DNA from: Gloeopeniophorella convolvens
Taxonomy: Eukaryota; Basidiomycota; Agaricomycetes; Russulales
Assembly (NCBI GenBank): GCA_022496205.1
Contig: WTXD01000034.1
Coordinates: forward strand, 205,338-269,337
DNA length: 64,000 nt
Direction: 5' to 3'
Shown here: positions 36,201-48,722 of the stretch, piece by piece
Numbering within the stretch: the first letter of the stretch is position 1
Layout of the letters: every line of letters begins with the position of its first letter
Translations under genes and position numbers: made by a program
Notes under the pieces: generated by a model
What the model saw: only the letters and a program-made list of their open reading frames with translations
The model's database searches: none
Told to the model about the DNA's origin: nothing

Positions 36201-37923
36201 CCAGCTAACTTTTGCCGCCAGAATCGGTTGATTCCGGCGACCAGCTGTTAGACACCCTATTCGACATTATGTATGCCGCCGTGAGTCACATCGTCATTGC
36301 ACATCTCTCCGCCTCATACTTGTTGACAGAACGAGTTGCTTCTGGACCGGTTATTGTTAATCTGCGCCTCGATCATCGTCGATCATGTCACCATCCACAA
36401 CATCTCAGCGGTCTACACTGAGGCGGCCGCCCTCCACTGCGAAGCCCTGATGGATAGCCTACATCAGTACATAGCAGTCAACATGGAGACGTTACTTGAG
36501 GCACACTTACTCGGACACCTACCCCCGCGGCTCATCAGGCAGCTTGTTAGCGCCGTGTTCCAGCATCAAGCATTGAAGTCGCCGTTCTCCCGCCTTCAGC
36601 TACCCGTAGACCTCGTGGCCGCTGTCAGTAGGAATCGTGACTGGCTTGCTGTACAAGATATTCCAAGTCCGATCGTACGCTCGCAGCCGAGAGCGTTCTC
36701 CAAGCAATCCCCGAAGCGTCATCGAAAATCATCGTTTCCCACATCCCCTGGGAATAAGCCAACCCTGCCGCGCACTCCTCTTCTCTCAAATACAAGCGAA
36801 GACTTATTTGCTATGGATGAGACACTTGTTCCGCCTTTCGTTTTGGATGCCGCCGCCTCAGTGGACGACCACGGACAGCCATCAAAGTTGGGACCATGGA
36901 AGGGAAAGTCCACTCCTAGGTAATGTTTGTTGATCGGTTGGGTTCACGTTCTGATTCATGATGCATTTAGGGTCGACATGAAGGCTATTCTCGCTGAGGC
37001 GGAAGAAATGCAGTCTGCAGGACGCACGCAACGCCTCGCATCAGGTCCATCTACATCTATGTCCGTGAACAGGCAACGGTCAGGTGATCGCATACGTGTT
37101 TCGTTCTCTCTTTCCGCTGCGTCGGACACCCCGCCATCAGGCTCCCCCGCGGCTCCACGCACTGCGCCCAGTCCAGCTTGGAGAACATCAGCACCGCCTG
37201 CGGAACCTCCTGGCTCATCCCCCGGTCGCGCTAGCATATCGAGGAAGCCTTCTTTCACTGCCCAGTCAACGTCACGCACTCCTCCCACGAGTACTCATAT
37301 GCCGGAGAAGACGCAAACATCGCAGGTGGGTTCTCTAGCTTTTCATAGTCTGTCTACTCAAACTTCCGTCGCCAAATTGCAGCACGCAGCCGCGAGTCAC
37401 CTTGGGTTAGGGCCCGTGATCAGTCCGTCAAAAGTCAAGATGGGGCAGACTGCTACTCGTCACGCGTCGTACGCCTGCTGACATTCTGTCCTGCCGAGCT
37501 GGATGCTGATTTTCTCTGTCCAGCACCGGGAAGGCGTGGATACTCCCACCTGTAGAACCGATTTCGCAGCCATCGCCTGGCTCTCCCGTCTCATTTGCTG
37601 AGATCCAGCAGCTGCAGAGTCAGCCAGACAAAGCTGCTAAGGACAAGCGCTCGCTTCGGGACATTCAAGCAGAAGAGGCTGAAATCCAAGCTGAAGTAGA
37701 CTTTATGAAGTGGTGGACTGCCGAGGAAGAGCGCATTCGACTCGAGACGGAGGCTTCAATTGCCAGTGCGGCATCTCAACCGAAGAAGGGACCCGGTCAT
37801 GCTAAGAAGAGTAAGAGGGTCACTGTATCGGGGAGCGATAGTGTAGGTGGCGGGGGTCCAAACGTACCTCACAGTCGGGAGCAGAAACGGCAGGTTGTAC
37901 AACGGGGTACGTCTAGCAGTTAG
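33218..37923 (+). CDS. Ankyrin-RCC1-BTB protein, IBtk / S. pombe Btb3-like
   Basis: Eleven exons: 33218-33483, 33533-33688, 33745-33911, 33986-34046, 34102-34513, 34564-34869, 34923-36171, 36222-36280, 36330-36919, 36971-37468 and 37524-37923, up to 1387 residues. Domains in order: two ankyrin repeats (GRTVLHLACAAS, HWTALHRALYHGN); RCC1 repeats (VFTWGANRNASLGHGDGD, TGRLGPGGGQH, LSWGDGRFSQLGYD, LFTWGKNSGQLGYDK); two BTB/POZ domains, from about residue 625 (ADLVLRVQGAVEFPVHAVIL) and residue 795 (PDVVLKLADRDVRCHSAILR); then a Ser/Pro-rich basic tail with a helical EEAEIQAEVDFMKWW segment. This matches the family of the inhibitor of Bruton tyrosine kinase, a likely Cul3 E3 adaptor in the cytosol or nucleus. 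Intron 34047-34101 is GC-AG. A further 57-nt in-frame intron at about 37327-37383 is possible. Confidence 0.92.
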
Positions 37924-38226
37924 AATGTAGGTTATGCATAATTTCTGCATCATACTTTATTACATCACATATAGCAGCAACTCTCCTGTATCTTATAGAA
38001 TAGCTACTACATCAGCAAAACTGACCAGGATTGATGAGAGTTGATGGAATGCATTCTCGATGGTAAGTTTAAGACATAGCAGGATGACAAGTGGTAATGT
38101 GATGACATAGCAAGATGCTAATTTACCTACATCATGTGGTCACTGTCTTGTAGTTATCAACCCCCATCAACATGCGTGCTGTATTATCTAGCTATATCAC
38201 TCATCCCATTGATACACCCCCATGGC
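37924..38226. other. Boundary between gene-bearing arm and TE block
   Basis: AT-richer spacer after the IBtk-like stop with no gene. It ends at the ATATA target duplication of the first LTR. Confidence 0.5.
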
Positions 38227-38231
38227 ATATA

Positions 38232-38731
38232 TGTTGAAGCGCAGCAGAAACAAGGTGCCAACTAGGCAAGCAAGAGCAAAGCTCAGTCAGTGAAGTCAAC
38301 AGACTTAATGTCATTGGCGCAATACCTAGGCAAGCAAGAGCAAAGCTAAAGTAACTAGGTAAGCGCAAGTCCGGAAGTTCCGGAAGTAAAGTACTTGCCT
38401 CAGTCAGTGAAGTCAACAGACTGAGGCTACAAGGGCGAAAACAGCATCCTTTATATACACAAAAGGAGTGTGGTTTGCATGTGATAAACAATAGCAACAT
38501 GTGATAACCAGAGACCCATGTGAAAGCGGAACTAAAGTGGGTCGACCGGAACTGCAGGTGGGTCAACCTGGAACTGCATGTGGGTCATGGAAGGGCCCAG
38601 AAGAATCTAGAACAGGAACGAAAGTAGGTGCAGCCTTAGGGGCTAGAACATAATGATGTCATATACATTGTAGATCAGATAGCTCGCAGATCACCGAGTC
38701 CCTTATCTAATCTAATCAGAGACATCCTTCC
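38232..38731. repeat. Copia-like solo LTR, left portion
   Basis: Begins TGTTGAAGCGCAGCAGAAAC and shares its terminal bases and general layout with the Copia-1 LTR, but differs internally, so it is a related subfamily. It is split by Gypsy-1; the remaining right end is 58793-58818, finishing CTGTCTGTCTCAACA. The two parts total about 526 bp and are flanked by ATATA on both sides. Confidence 0.85.
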
Positions 38732-39387
38732 TGTCAGGACTCACTCGCGGTGTGCGCGCAGAGAGGATAGCAGAGGGGTTTGGAGAGTGTCACAAGGAGG
38801 AAGACAGAAGATGAGCTGCGATATGCAGGAACGGAGTGGGAACACACTAACAGTGCTATTGCAGTGCTAGGTACAGATGAGAGTGCCACAGATGGACAGT
38901 CTGAGGACCACTGGGCGATACATGGGGGTCTTATATACTACTGGAGACCCCCCAGACGAATCTGGTCTAATTACTGATGGGGATTCCAGAGGGGATTCCC
39001 CATAACCTCTCCTCTCTGATACGCTTCTTAGATTCCATCGCAGAGTGGGGCTTGAGGCCCCATGGAGTTCTTGATGATCAGAGTCCCAAAGAGGACGCAT
39101 GAAGTGTTTCACCTTGATCAAGGTTCTAGTTACTTTGGGACGAGTAATATGGCCATTCTGAGAGATCCCTAGTCCGGGATCATGGGGGTATTCCAGGGTT
39201 AATTGGCCATTAGGGAGTAGGGCGAGGAATGGGGGTGAAGGGTCACGTGATGCATTTCGACTTGTAGTCGCAAAGTGAGTGGTACACATCGCATTGTGAG
39301 CGACGCGTAGGGTATTTACTGGTAGGGCTGGATTCGCTCTAGTGTTCTGAGTAGTTCGACCTCCTTGAGGCCCTAGTGTTCATGACA
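38732..39387 (-). repeat. Gypsy-1 3' LTR
   Basis: 656 bp, TGTCAGG...CATGACA on the + strand. It differs from the 5' LTR at eight positions, all transitions, plus one single-base indel by eye, so the insertion is not very recent. Confidence 0.9.
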
Positions 39388-40780
39388 TTATCCCCTCTTT
39401 ATGATTGCGCTGCGCCTGAAGCGCATTGATAAGTCTGTCATGAGCGAGTGATGGTGGTTGCGGCATAGAGGGGTGTCGTTGGTGGAATGAGTGAACAGTT
39501 TTCATGGCATGTTTCATTTCTGAGTAAGGGACCCATGAATTTTCAGAGTCAGGGTAACCTTTCCACTTGACAAGGTATTGAACGCCTCGTTGGTTTCTAG
39601 TGGTTCGGCTCTTGATAATTGTTTCAATCTCGTAGTGTCCTTCTTCATCGTCAATGATTTCAGGTAGAGGTGTTGAAAAGTTAGGTCCGTGAGCGGTGGT
39701 TTCTTTGTATGGGGAAATGAGTGAGTTGTGAAAGACAGGGTGAATGTGCCAATGGTCGGGTAGTTTGAGTTTACTGGTGACTGCGTAGGAGGTGATGACT
39801 TTAAATGGTCCATAATGTTTGGGTGCTAACTTTGCCTTTGGATGTGTTGTACGAAGGTTCTTTGCTTCTAGCCAGACAAGATCTCCTTTGTATTTGTGTT
39901 CTGGTCCGTCTGGTCTAGAGCGTTTCATGATTTCTGCGGCGTTTTCTAAGCTCGCTTTGATTTCAGTGCGGATTTGCTCGAGTAGTATGAGATGTTGTTC
40001 GGCAGATTCGACTTTGGAACCGAGTTGTGGTGATGGAATGAATTCGGGGAGGAAGCCATACCAGGCTAGGAAGGGTGCAATATGGGTAGCTGAGTGCTGG
40101 CAATTATTGTGTGCAAACTCCATGAACGGGATGAGGTCAACCCAGTTGTCTTGTTGATAATTGCAGAAGACTCGTAGGTATTGTTCTAGTTCTTGGTTAA
40201 CTCGTTCTGTTTCGCCGTCGGTCTGAGGGTGGTATGCAGTACTGAGGGTGAGAGTTACTTGAAGTTGTTTCCAGACTTCTTGCATAAATTGTGATGCGAA
40301 TTGCGGTCCTCTGTCGGAGATAACTTGTTTAGGAAGTCCAGTGCGTTTCCAGACATAATTGATGTAGAGGTCGGCAGTTTGTTCTAAGGTGATAGTCTTA
40401 TGACAGGGAGCAATGATAGTGGCTTTGGTGAAGCGGTCAACTACGACGTAGAGTGAGTCATATCCCTTTGAGATAGGGAGGTCGGTAATGAAGTCCATGG
40501 TGATGACTTCCCAGGGACGGTTTGGGATTTCGTTCGGATGCAGTGGAATGGGATTAGGGTGTTGTCGTTTAGTGGTTTGGCAAGTGGCACAGCCGTCGAC
40601 GTATTCTTTGACAAACTTGGATATTCCAGGCCACCAGTACTCTCGAGAGACTAGTTCGTAAGTTTTCCATCTTCCTGGGTGGCCGGTGGCAAGTGACTCA
40701 TGGTATTGTTGAACAATTTCTCGTCGTAATTTGGTGTCTTTGGGGATGTAGACCTTTCCTTGATGTAAGATGAGACCGTT
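39380..40780 (-). pseudogene. Gypsy-1 integrase with C-terminal chromodomain
   Basis: Open from the insert border at 40780 to the stop at 39380, which overlaps the LTR. It starts with LILHQGKVYIPKD and the zinc-binding H-H-C-C region (YVDGCATCQ). The catalytic core follows: D in VVVDRFTKA, D in ISDRGPQFASQ, E in GETERVNQELEQYL. The C-terminus carries a chromodomain near 39,460-39,640 (VQYLVKWKGYPDSENSWVPY). Chromodomains guide such elements to heterochromatin. This part looks intact, but it is cut off from RT by the 556-bp insert. Confidence 0.9.
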
Positions 40781-41335
40781 GATATCCTGAGTCCAGCTAG
40801 AGATGTGGACCGAGGGGAGTTGCTATAGTCGCCAGGGGTGATGGGATGAGGACTGGGTGGTCGGATGAGCAATAGGATGAGCTAGTGACTGCAAGGATCC
40901 GCTCGGAAACGCAAGGAAAGGACCCAAACTCGCAGGAACACAACCTGAAGCTGACCCGAAGGTCCTGGAAGGCCTTGGGCCCTCCAGAGAGTGAGGGAGA
41001 GTCTCTGAACGCGACGCAGACCCGAAATGAGATGGGAGCACCGGGGAAAGGAAGCTTTTTGATCCAAAACACTACAGGATGCAGTACTACTGACTACATG
41101 GGAACCCGAAGCCAAATCCGGTAGGTACAAGGGTTTCCTGCGACCCGAAAGTGTAAAGGAACCAGGAAGGAAAAGGAAGTAACGGGAACCGCAATATACA
41201 AACGTACAGGCTCGCATCTGCGCTCAAGGGCAGTCTGGGGTCACATCCTTCGCTACCCAGCTCAACCCGATCGCTTCGCAGGGCAAAATACCCAGATCCG
41301 AGGTTTCCGAGCGTAGAGACCGCTGGACCCTAACA
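40780..41335. repeat. Solo-LTR-like insertion inside Gypsy-1 pol
   Basis: 556 bp starting TGATATCCTGAGTCC and ending GGACCCTAACA on the + strand. It is flanked by CCGT on both sides (or ACCGT if the element ends one base earlier). It sits between the RNase H and integrase parts; the frames on each side are consistent with one another if it is skipped together with one copy of the short repeat. It has no coding potential and no match to the other LTRs in the window. A SINE-like origin was considered, but no clear A/B boxes were found. Confidence 0.7.
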
Positions 41336-43034
41336 CCGTCTTCATAGTTCCAATCTTCTAAGCCTTTTGCTATCGTACGTGGACCATTCTTCATGATTGT
41401 TGTTAACGCTTTAGTGACTTCTTCGTCTTTGTCTTGAGATTCTCTGATGCGTCGTCGTAGGTTTTGGTCTCCAATGGTAGTGGTAGTGCCAGCGCGAGTA
41501 GCTCGGATTGCAAAAAACTTGGTGTCCAGGAGGATTTTGTTATTGTTTTCAGTCATCATCCCCTCTTTAAGATCTGGACGGCGGGACAGATGATCGGCGC
41601 GGTTGTAAATGCCGGGTTTATGAAGGAGAAGAACGTCGTATTGGGAAAGTTCAAGAGACCAGCGTGCTTGTCTTCGAGTGAGTTTCTGTTTTGTAGTGAA
41701 GTATGTCAGGTTGTTGTGGTCGGTCCAGATTTCAACACGGTGTTGAGCCCCTTGTAAATAGTGTCGATAGGTTTCAAGGGAACGGATAATAGCAAGGAGT
41801 TCTTTGTCGTGGATGTCGTAGTTGCGTTCTGCGTCGGTCATGGATTTAGACAGGAATGCAACCGGGTGCCAGCGATTAATTTCGTCTGGTTGCTCCAGCA
41901 CAGCGCCGATGGCAAAGTCGGAGGCATCTGTAATCAGACGAAATGGGCGAGTGTGGTCGGGGAGTGTGAGTACTGGGGCTGAGGTAAATGCGTGCTTGAG
42001 GTTGTCAAACGCTTGTTGACAGGCTGAGGACCACTGGAACGGAGTATCTTTATGTGTGAGGGTATGAAGTGGTCGTGCAATCTTAGAGAAATCCTTGATG
42101 AAACATCTGTAGAAATTGCCAAAGCCGAGGAACGCTTGAACGTGCTTGAGTGTTTTTGGCGTCGGCCATTCCATGATAGCTTTAAGTTTGGCAGGGTCCA
42201 TGCGAATGCGACCGGCAGAGATGATAAGGCCAAGGTATTCAATTGTTGTCTGGAAGAAGGAACATTTCTCTGGTTTGAGGTAGAGGTCGAGTTCGCGAAG
42301 TCGCTGGAGGACACGATGAACAAGGGCATAATTTTCTTCAAGAGTGTCGGTGAAAATGAGGATGTCATCCATGTAGATAACAACGCAGCCGGTTGCGATG
42401 ATATCCTTGAAGTTCTCGTTCATAAAGGATTGGAACGTGCCGGGGGAGTTGCAGAGTCCAAAGAACATGACTAGGGGTTCGAATAGACCACGGTTGGTCT
42501 TGAAGGCGGCTTTCCATTCATCGCCTTCTTTGATGCGAATATTGTTGTAGCCCCAGCGGACGTCAAATTTGGTGAAGTAGCGGGCATTCTTGAGTTTGTC
42601 GATGAGTTTAGGGATGAGTGGAAGCGGGTAAGCGTTCTTGATTGTGATGTTGTTGAGGGCGCGATAGTCTTGTACAGGACGTAATTTTCCATCTTTCTTC
42701 TTGACGAAGAAGAACGGGCTTGCCATAGGTGACTTTGAAGGGCGAATATAGCCTTTTGTAAGGTGTTCTTTGAGAAACTCGTCAAGGGCCTTCTGTTCGT
42801 CGGGGGTGAGACTGTAGATTTTACAGTCACGGAGTTGGGCATCAGGTTTCAGGTCGATAGCATGGTCCCAGGGTTTGCGGGCAGGGAGTCGTTGGGCAGC
42901 TGATTCTTCAAAGACTTTTCGGTACTTGAGGAATTCTGGAGGGACAATGTCTTCAATTGTCTTCTTGGGTGCGACATTTTGTTCGGCCAATTGTTGTGAA
43001 TGAGTCGTTTTGGCGCGGACAGATATAGATCCTA
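41336..43034 (-). pseudogene. Gypsy-1 reverse transcriptase-RNase H (N-terminus truncated)
   Basis: RT shows [39 protein letters not shown] and the catalytic [11 protein letters not shown]. RNase H shows RLITDASDFAIGAVL and DHNNLTYF, ending with HKPGIYNRADHLSRRP. The reading frame is intact from 43034 to the solo-LTR insert at 41335. It starts abruptly at the Copia-1 LTR, so the protease and linker upstream are gone. Confidence 0.9.
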
Positions 43035-43519
43035 TGTTGAAGCGCAGCAGAGGGTGGAGTGACAACTGAAGGACACAGAGTGACGCTCAGTCAGAGAAGG
43101 TCAAAAGACTGATACATTAGTGCAATACCTGAAGGACACAGAGTGACGCTACAAGGTAAGGTAAGCATAAGGTAGAAGTGAAAGGAGCGGTAGTGTACTT
43201 GCCTCAGTCAGAGAAGGTCAAAAGACTGAGGCTACAGAGGCGAAGAAAGAGGTCCTTATATACAGTAAGGAGCAACAGATAGCATGTGATAAACACTGCT
43301 TAGAAAGCCTAGGAGACCCACATGAAACGGAGTAAGAGTGGGTACCGGAGTACAAGGTGGGTCATGGAATGCCCTAGAAGAGTCCAGAACATGGAAACGA
43401 ATGTGGGGCTGAGCACAGCCTTAAGTCTAGAACATTATGTACACAAGATAAGATAGTCCTTGATCATTAGGTCCATATCTAATCTAATCAGAGCCGCCAG
43501 GACACTGTCCGTCTCAACA
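43035..43519 (-). repeat. Copia-1 3' LTR (485 bp)
   Basis: Contains an internal duplication of a CAGTCAGAGAAGGTCAAAAG motif about 120 bp apart. This copy keeps the full length and equals in length the inverted LTR at 59165-59649. Confidence 0.88.
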
Positions 43520-46060
43520 TCCCCCCGTGATTAAGACATCCATCATCCTACTAAACCCATTTGCCCAGAGAGCAGGGAGTGGCGCGATTTGGCAAGTGAT
43601 TTTGTTAAGCCATCTGCTACCATGTCCTCTGTCTTGGTGCGAACCAGATCTACGACATTGTTTTGAACATACTCGCGGATCTTGTGGTGCTTTAGCTGGA
43701 TATGTTTGGATCTCCTGCCAGTAACTGGATTGCTGGCGAGGTCAACTGAACCTTTGTTGTCGCCGTGCAACAGGATTGGATCTTCAACATTGTATCCTAG
43801 CTCAGAGTAGAAGCTCTGATACCACGCGGCTTGGTTGCCAGCGTCGGTTAAGGCCATGTACTCGGCTTCAGTGGTGCTGAGGGCGATGGTCTTTTGCTTG
43901 CGCGAGGACCAAGAGATTGCGCCTTCTGCTAGAAGGAATACGTAGCCAGAAGTGGAACGATAGTCATCTGGGTTGTCTCCCAGCTTGAGTCGGAGTAACC
44001 ATAAAGTCCGACCCCATTGGCCCCATTATAGCGGATGCGATAGTTAATAGTCCCTTTGAGGTATTTGAGGACATATTTTGCAAGGCTTAGATGTTTTGGT
44101 GAGGGATTTGCTGCGTACTGGGCAAGGCGTCCCACAGCAAAGGAAATGTCCGGTCTAGTGCCAAGGTTTGCATAGAGCAAACTTCCGATGAGAGATTGAT
44201 AGTACTGTCTCTCTTCAGCGGATGCCTCCTTATCTGACTTGACAAGGTGCACTTCGGCGCCGGCAGGAAGGGGGGTGAGGTTAGGATCGGCACCATCCAG
44301 CTTGAATTGCTTCAGCTTGTGGAGGATATATCCAGACTGGTCAATCTCTAGGCGGCGTAAGGGTCGATCGCGAGTAATGCGAACCCCGAGGTAGGACTGG
44401 ATTTCTCCAAGATCCGTCATCTCATAGCGCGCACTAAGAGCAGCCTTGATGCGAGTAACCTCAGATAGGGAGTTCCCCATCAAAGTGATGTCGTCAACGT
44501 ATAGAATAATGATGATTTTTATATCCCCCCACGTTGAAGATACACATAGATCCCAGCATCTGAGACCGTGCGCGTGAAGCCGAGTTCCTCAAGAACTCCA
44601 TGGAATTGCAAGTTCCATGCGCGTGAAGCTTGTTTGAGACCGTAGATTGCCTTTTTAAGGCGGCAGACCTTGTTCTCCTGGCCTGGTACTGCGAAACCTT
44701 GTGGTTGCTCCATATAGATCTCTTCATCCAGGTTGCCATGAAGGAACGCCGACTTGACGTCCATCTGGTGGATTTCCCAATCCTCTAGCGCAGCTAACGC
44801 TAGCAGGAGTCGTAGTGACTCAAATCTGGCAACTGGAGAGAAGGTTTCGTCGTAGTCTATCCCAGGGACTTGTGTAAAGCCCTTTGCCACCAACCGAGCT
44901 CGAAAGCGTCCATCTGCTTTGAGCTTGAAAACCCACTTGGATTTTACTGCTTTGCGACCTGCAGGGAGATCCATTAACTCCCATGTGCCGTTTTTGGCAA
45001 GAGCGTCCATTTCATATTGGCACGCTTCAGTCCATTCCTCCGCGTTTTCAGACCGCATTGCCTCTTTGTAAGTGGCAGGATCTTCACCAATTGCAGCTGC
45101 AAGTAGCTCTGCAATTCCCAGACGTCCAGACCGGAATTCAGCGTTATCTCCAGAGTAGTACTTGGGGTTAGGACGATGCGGGCGTGCAGTGCGCCGCACA
45201 GGCCGAGCCTCATCCATTTCCCTAAGTAGCCGGCTACGCTGCTCGGCATCCCCCGCATTTGCTCAGGAGTTGGGCGGGGTGGATCTACTACTGGTGGCTG
45301 AATTATAGGTTCCAGTCTCCCATATGTGGAGATACCACGGCTGGCCGGTGAACTGGCCGTGTGGTGCGTCTTTGAGGGGTCTGAGGGACCGGTGTTTGTC
45401 TGAATAGAGGTGGAGGGGTGACAGGTCGCTTTACAATGAAGGGGTTTTCTTCCTGTTTTTCTTCCTTTGCAGGCGGATTAGGCGGCGCAGGAGAGGGAAC
45501 AGAAGGTGGTGGAGGCGGTGGATTCGCCGGTGGGATAGCAAGTTGTACCGTTGGCACTGGTAAGACAACTGGGGCTGGTTGGAGAACAGTAGAGGATGGC
45601 TCAGGCCTCTGCTTAGATGGGAATGTGCTCTCATCAAAGGTCACATCGCGGGACACTTCGATAGAGTGAGTACGTCCATTCCATAGTCGGTAGCCCTTAG
45701 AACCCGACTCGTACCCAACAAACGTGGTCTCAATCGCCTTAGCGTCGAGTTTCCTACGCTTGTCACTAGGCACATGTTTATATGCCAAGCATCCGAAGAC
45801 GCGAAAGTAAGAGACATCAGGAGTGTGACCAGCACTCCAGCGCTCAATGGGTGTGCGCCACTCAAGCGTTCTGGTAGGGGTACGGTTATAGACGTGCACA
45901 GCAGCGCCTACCGCTAATTCCCAGAAGCCGAAAGACAGTCCAGCATGATGTAGCATAGACAGTGCCTTATCCATAATGGTGCGGTTAAACCGCTCGGCTT
46001 TACCATTCTGCTGAGGCGACCCTGGCATCGTGGTGTGATGCTCAATTCCCTTCTCCATGA
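43520..46060 (-). pseudogene. Copia-1 integrase C-part, reverse transcriptase and RNase H, broken
   Basis: The integrase C-part (45,303-46,058) contains PGSPQQNGKAERFNRT and a Pro-rich tail. RT (44,519-45,217) has KSKWVFKLKADG, FSPVARFESLRLLLALA, EIHQMDVKSAFLHGNL and KKAIYGLKQASRAWN. The catalytic ILYVDDITLMG lies in another frame (44,4xx) after a G6 run where the frame slips. RNase H (43,540-43,930) has ALSTTEAEYMAL and the C-terminal HIQLKHHKIREYVQ. Further frame breaks occur near 45,220-45,300 and 43,945. The element cannot make an intact polyprotein. Confidence 0.85.
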
Positions 46061-47831
46061 GGATCTCCTTGACAGTGCCTGACAGGTACTCGCCACCTCG
46101 GTCTGAATGCAGAGCCTTTAGCGGTTGGGCGGTTTGTGTTTCCGCCCATGCTAGGAACTTCCTGAAGGCTGCAGCAAACTGATCCTTGGTTTTAAGGTAA
46201 AAGATGACTGCATGACGCGAGTAGTCGTCTATGAAAGTGGCTGTGTACCGGGCACCTTAGATGGAGTCCTTCTGCATAGGCCCTGCAAGATCGCTGTGAA
46301 CGATCTCTAGAATGCGAGAGGCCTTTTTGGAGGAGTGAGGGAAGGAAGTCGTGTGCTCTTGCCGAATTCACAAGCCGGACAAGGAGCAGAGGGCATGACT
46401 GAGCTATCAAGTGCAAGACCCTTGACAGAGTCTGCATGGCGCTTTAGGGTTTCATATGATACATGACCCATGCGCTGATGCCAGAGGTCCAGAGTGAGGG
46501 CAGTGGACCCAACATGTGCATTGAGGGACTGTACTGAGGCGTCTAACCAGTAAAGGTTGCCTTCTAAGTAGCCCGTTGCAACATGACTCTGGTTGACAGA
46601 GATTTTAAAGGAGCGTTCCTCAAACGTGACAGTGGCCCCTTTCTGTGCTAGAGCACGCGTAGATATAAAGCGTGTCTTGACATTTGGAATATGCAGCACA
46701 TTATTGAGGGTTATCACGGAGTTCTGCCCTGTTTTGAAGACGACGGTGCCAACACCACATTGCTCGACTGTAGAGTTGTCTCCCAGGCTTATACTGCCTT
46801 TGGTGAGGGAGTAGTCTGTGAAGTCGGAGCGGTAGGGAGTGATGTGGTGTGTTGCGCCAGAGTCCATCATCCAGCGGGATCGCACAGAGGCATAAAGGGA
46901 AACGCGCAGTTCATTGTCCACCTCCTGAATAGTGGCGGTGGTAGGTACTAGTACATGCGCATTGGCGGACTTGTTACTGTCCGCCACCTTGTTGCCCTTG
47001 GCATCCACCTTTCCATCCTCAATGTCCTTCTTCAGCTTGCGGCAATCAGGGCGGATGTGACCTTTTTTCTTGCAGTAGTGGCAAGTCACATCCTTTTTCT
47101 TGGGTTTGTCACCCTTGCCCTTGATGGGCGCCCTGGCCGCGTTGAGAGAGCCATTGGACTGACGGCGCGTTTCCTCATTGAGGATTGTTTGTGCGATGTT
47201 GTCGTGCTCCAGCTTTGAGGGTAAGCTGGCAGCGAGGATGGTGGAGGCCACCGTGTCGTATGACGCCGGCATGGCCTGGAGGAGGATGAGGCAGAACTGG
47301 AGGTCAGAGACCCCATGCCCGCAGAGGTGAGGTTGTTCCTCAGCGCGTTCAGCTCATTGAGCTGAGGTGTCATTGGCTTGGAGTCGTCCAGCCGCGCTTG
47401 GGTCAAGCTGACCCAGTTGTTGAAGGCCGTAGTGGCCCCAACGCCCGCATAGGTTTCCCTAAGCTTGCCCCACTTGTGAGCCACTGTAGGGTAAGTGGCG
47501 TCGCTCTCAATGGAGCTCCAGATGGTGTAGGCCATGTGGGACATAAAGTATCCCTTCATGACGCCTTGGGCCGTGTCCCAGTCTTCTTGGGTGGCATGGG
47601 ACGGCATTTCTTTGAGCTCCAAGAGCCCACCAAGGTTGGCCATCATGAGGAGGCCTTTAACGAGGTAGACCACTCGTTCCAGTTGGAGCCCTCAAATTTG
47701 TTGCCTGGATTAGGCGTGAGCTTCATGTCCTTGAGGTTAAGTTTCAAGGACGAGGTGGAGGCAGGAAGGGATGCAGTTGGTGGCGGCGACTGTGCAGGGA
47801 GAAAAGCAGATGGAGAGGGAGGTGTCGACAT
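46061..47831 (-). pseudogene. Copia-1 gag, protease and integrase N-part, broken
   Basis: Gag starts at the ATG at 47831 (MSTPPSPSAFLPAQSPP). Its frame breaks near 47,665 and again near 47,310. The CCHC knuckle is CHYCKKKGHIRPDC; the protease DSG is in MMDSGATHHI; the GAG-pre-integrase HHCC region has LWHQRMGHVSYETL and CPACEFGK. The integrase core begins DLAGPMQKDSI, then meets an in-frame TAA (46257-46259) before TATFIDDYSRHAV. A frame break lies near 46,310. Confidence 0.85.
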
Positions 47832-48722
47832 GTTGTCAAAAGTGCGATGGTAAGGTCTGTTGCCGAGGAGCAGTCAGCAACAGTGCTGGTGCAGAGAAGA
47901 TGTAGATGCCTCCTGCGCATGTGAACTTGTACCACTGATCATAATGACCAGTCCTCAGAGCCCATGATGTGCGACTTTGTAATGTACTTTGTAAGGTAAT
48001 CCACTGTAGAGATGAGCCACCCGGCACGACCATAGAGACGGCATTGAAATAGCCCATCTATGCGCTTTGGGGGAGTCTCTACTTAAGGCCTAGATGATTG
48101 GGCCAGTGGATAAGGGGGTCCAATTTGTTCTACATGCATGGCGCTCTGTTTCCCAATGGTCAAAGGACCTGGTACTGACGCTGGTTCATGCAGAGGTGAA
48201 CTGTGAGGCTCATCCCTATGTACTACTGTATAGTAGGGTAGCGCAGTTGTAACAGGCGCAAGGTCTAGGGTGGTGTTCCCCGCCTTGTTATACACCAAAA
48301 CCGCTCCCACTTAAGGGCAGACGGCCAACCGTTCACTAGCCAAAAAGCGTCACAAGGGGCTTCCCCCCTGCTTGCCTAAGGGGCCATAAGGGCCGCTCTT
48401 CTGGCTCCACACACAGCGGCTGACTACTGCACGCTGGTGGGTTTCCCCAGGAACATGTACAGTAGTGTATAGTAAAAGTACTGTAGTGCGCACTGTGGGG
48501 TGAGGAAGCTCACTGTGGTTCTGCGTCGCCACGCTCCGTCCCACAGCTTGCAGGAAGTCTGGTTAAGACCCAAGTGCTATGCACAATCCCATGGCCTAGC
48601 CAGGGAAGGAGGAAGGAAAGAGTGGAACAGAGGCTCGCCTTGTTGGGAGTAGAAGTGCGGTGTCTTGTCAAGGGAGCTTGTGTAAATCTTCAGTGCAAGG
48701 TATTTAGGCAGGGCCCATAACC
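47832..48722 (-). other. Copia-1 5' leader
   Basis: About 890 bases between the 5' LTR and the gag ATG. The half next to the LTR is repeated, inverted, at 59650-59924, showing another copy of this family. Confidence 0.75.

Noticed and set aside
40780..41335. The pol insert as a tRNA-derived SINE.
   Set aside because: Only a weak partial B-box-like stretch was seen, and the TG...CA ends with a short duplication fit a solo LTR better.
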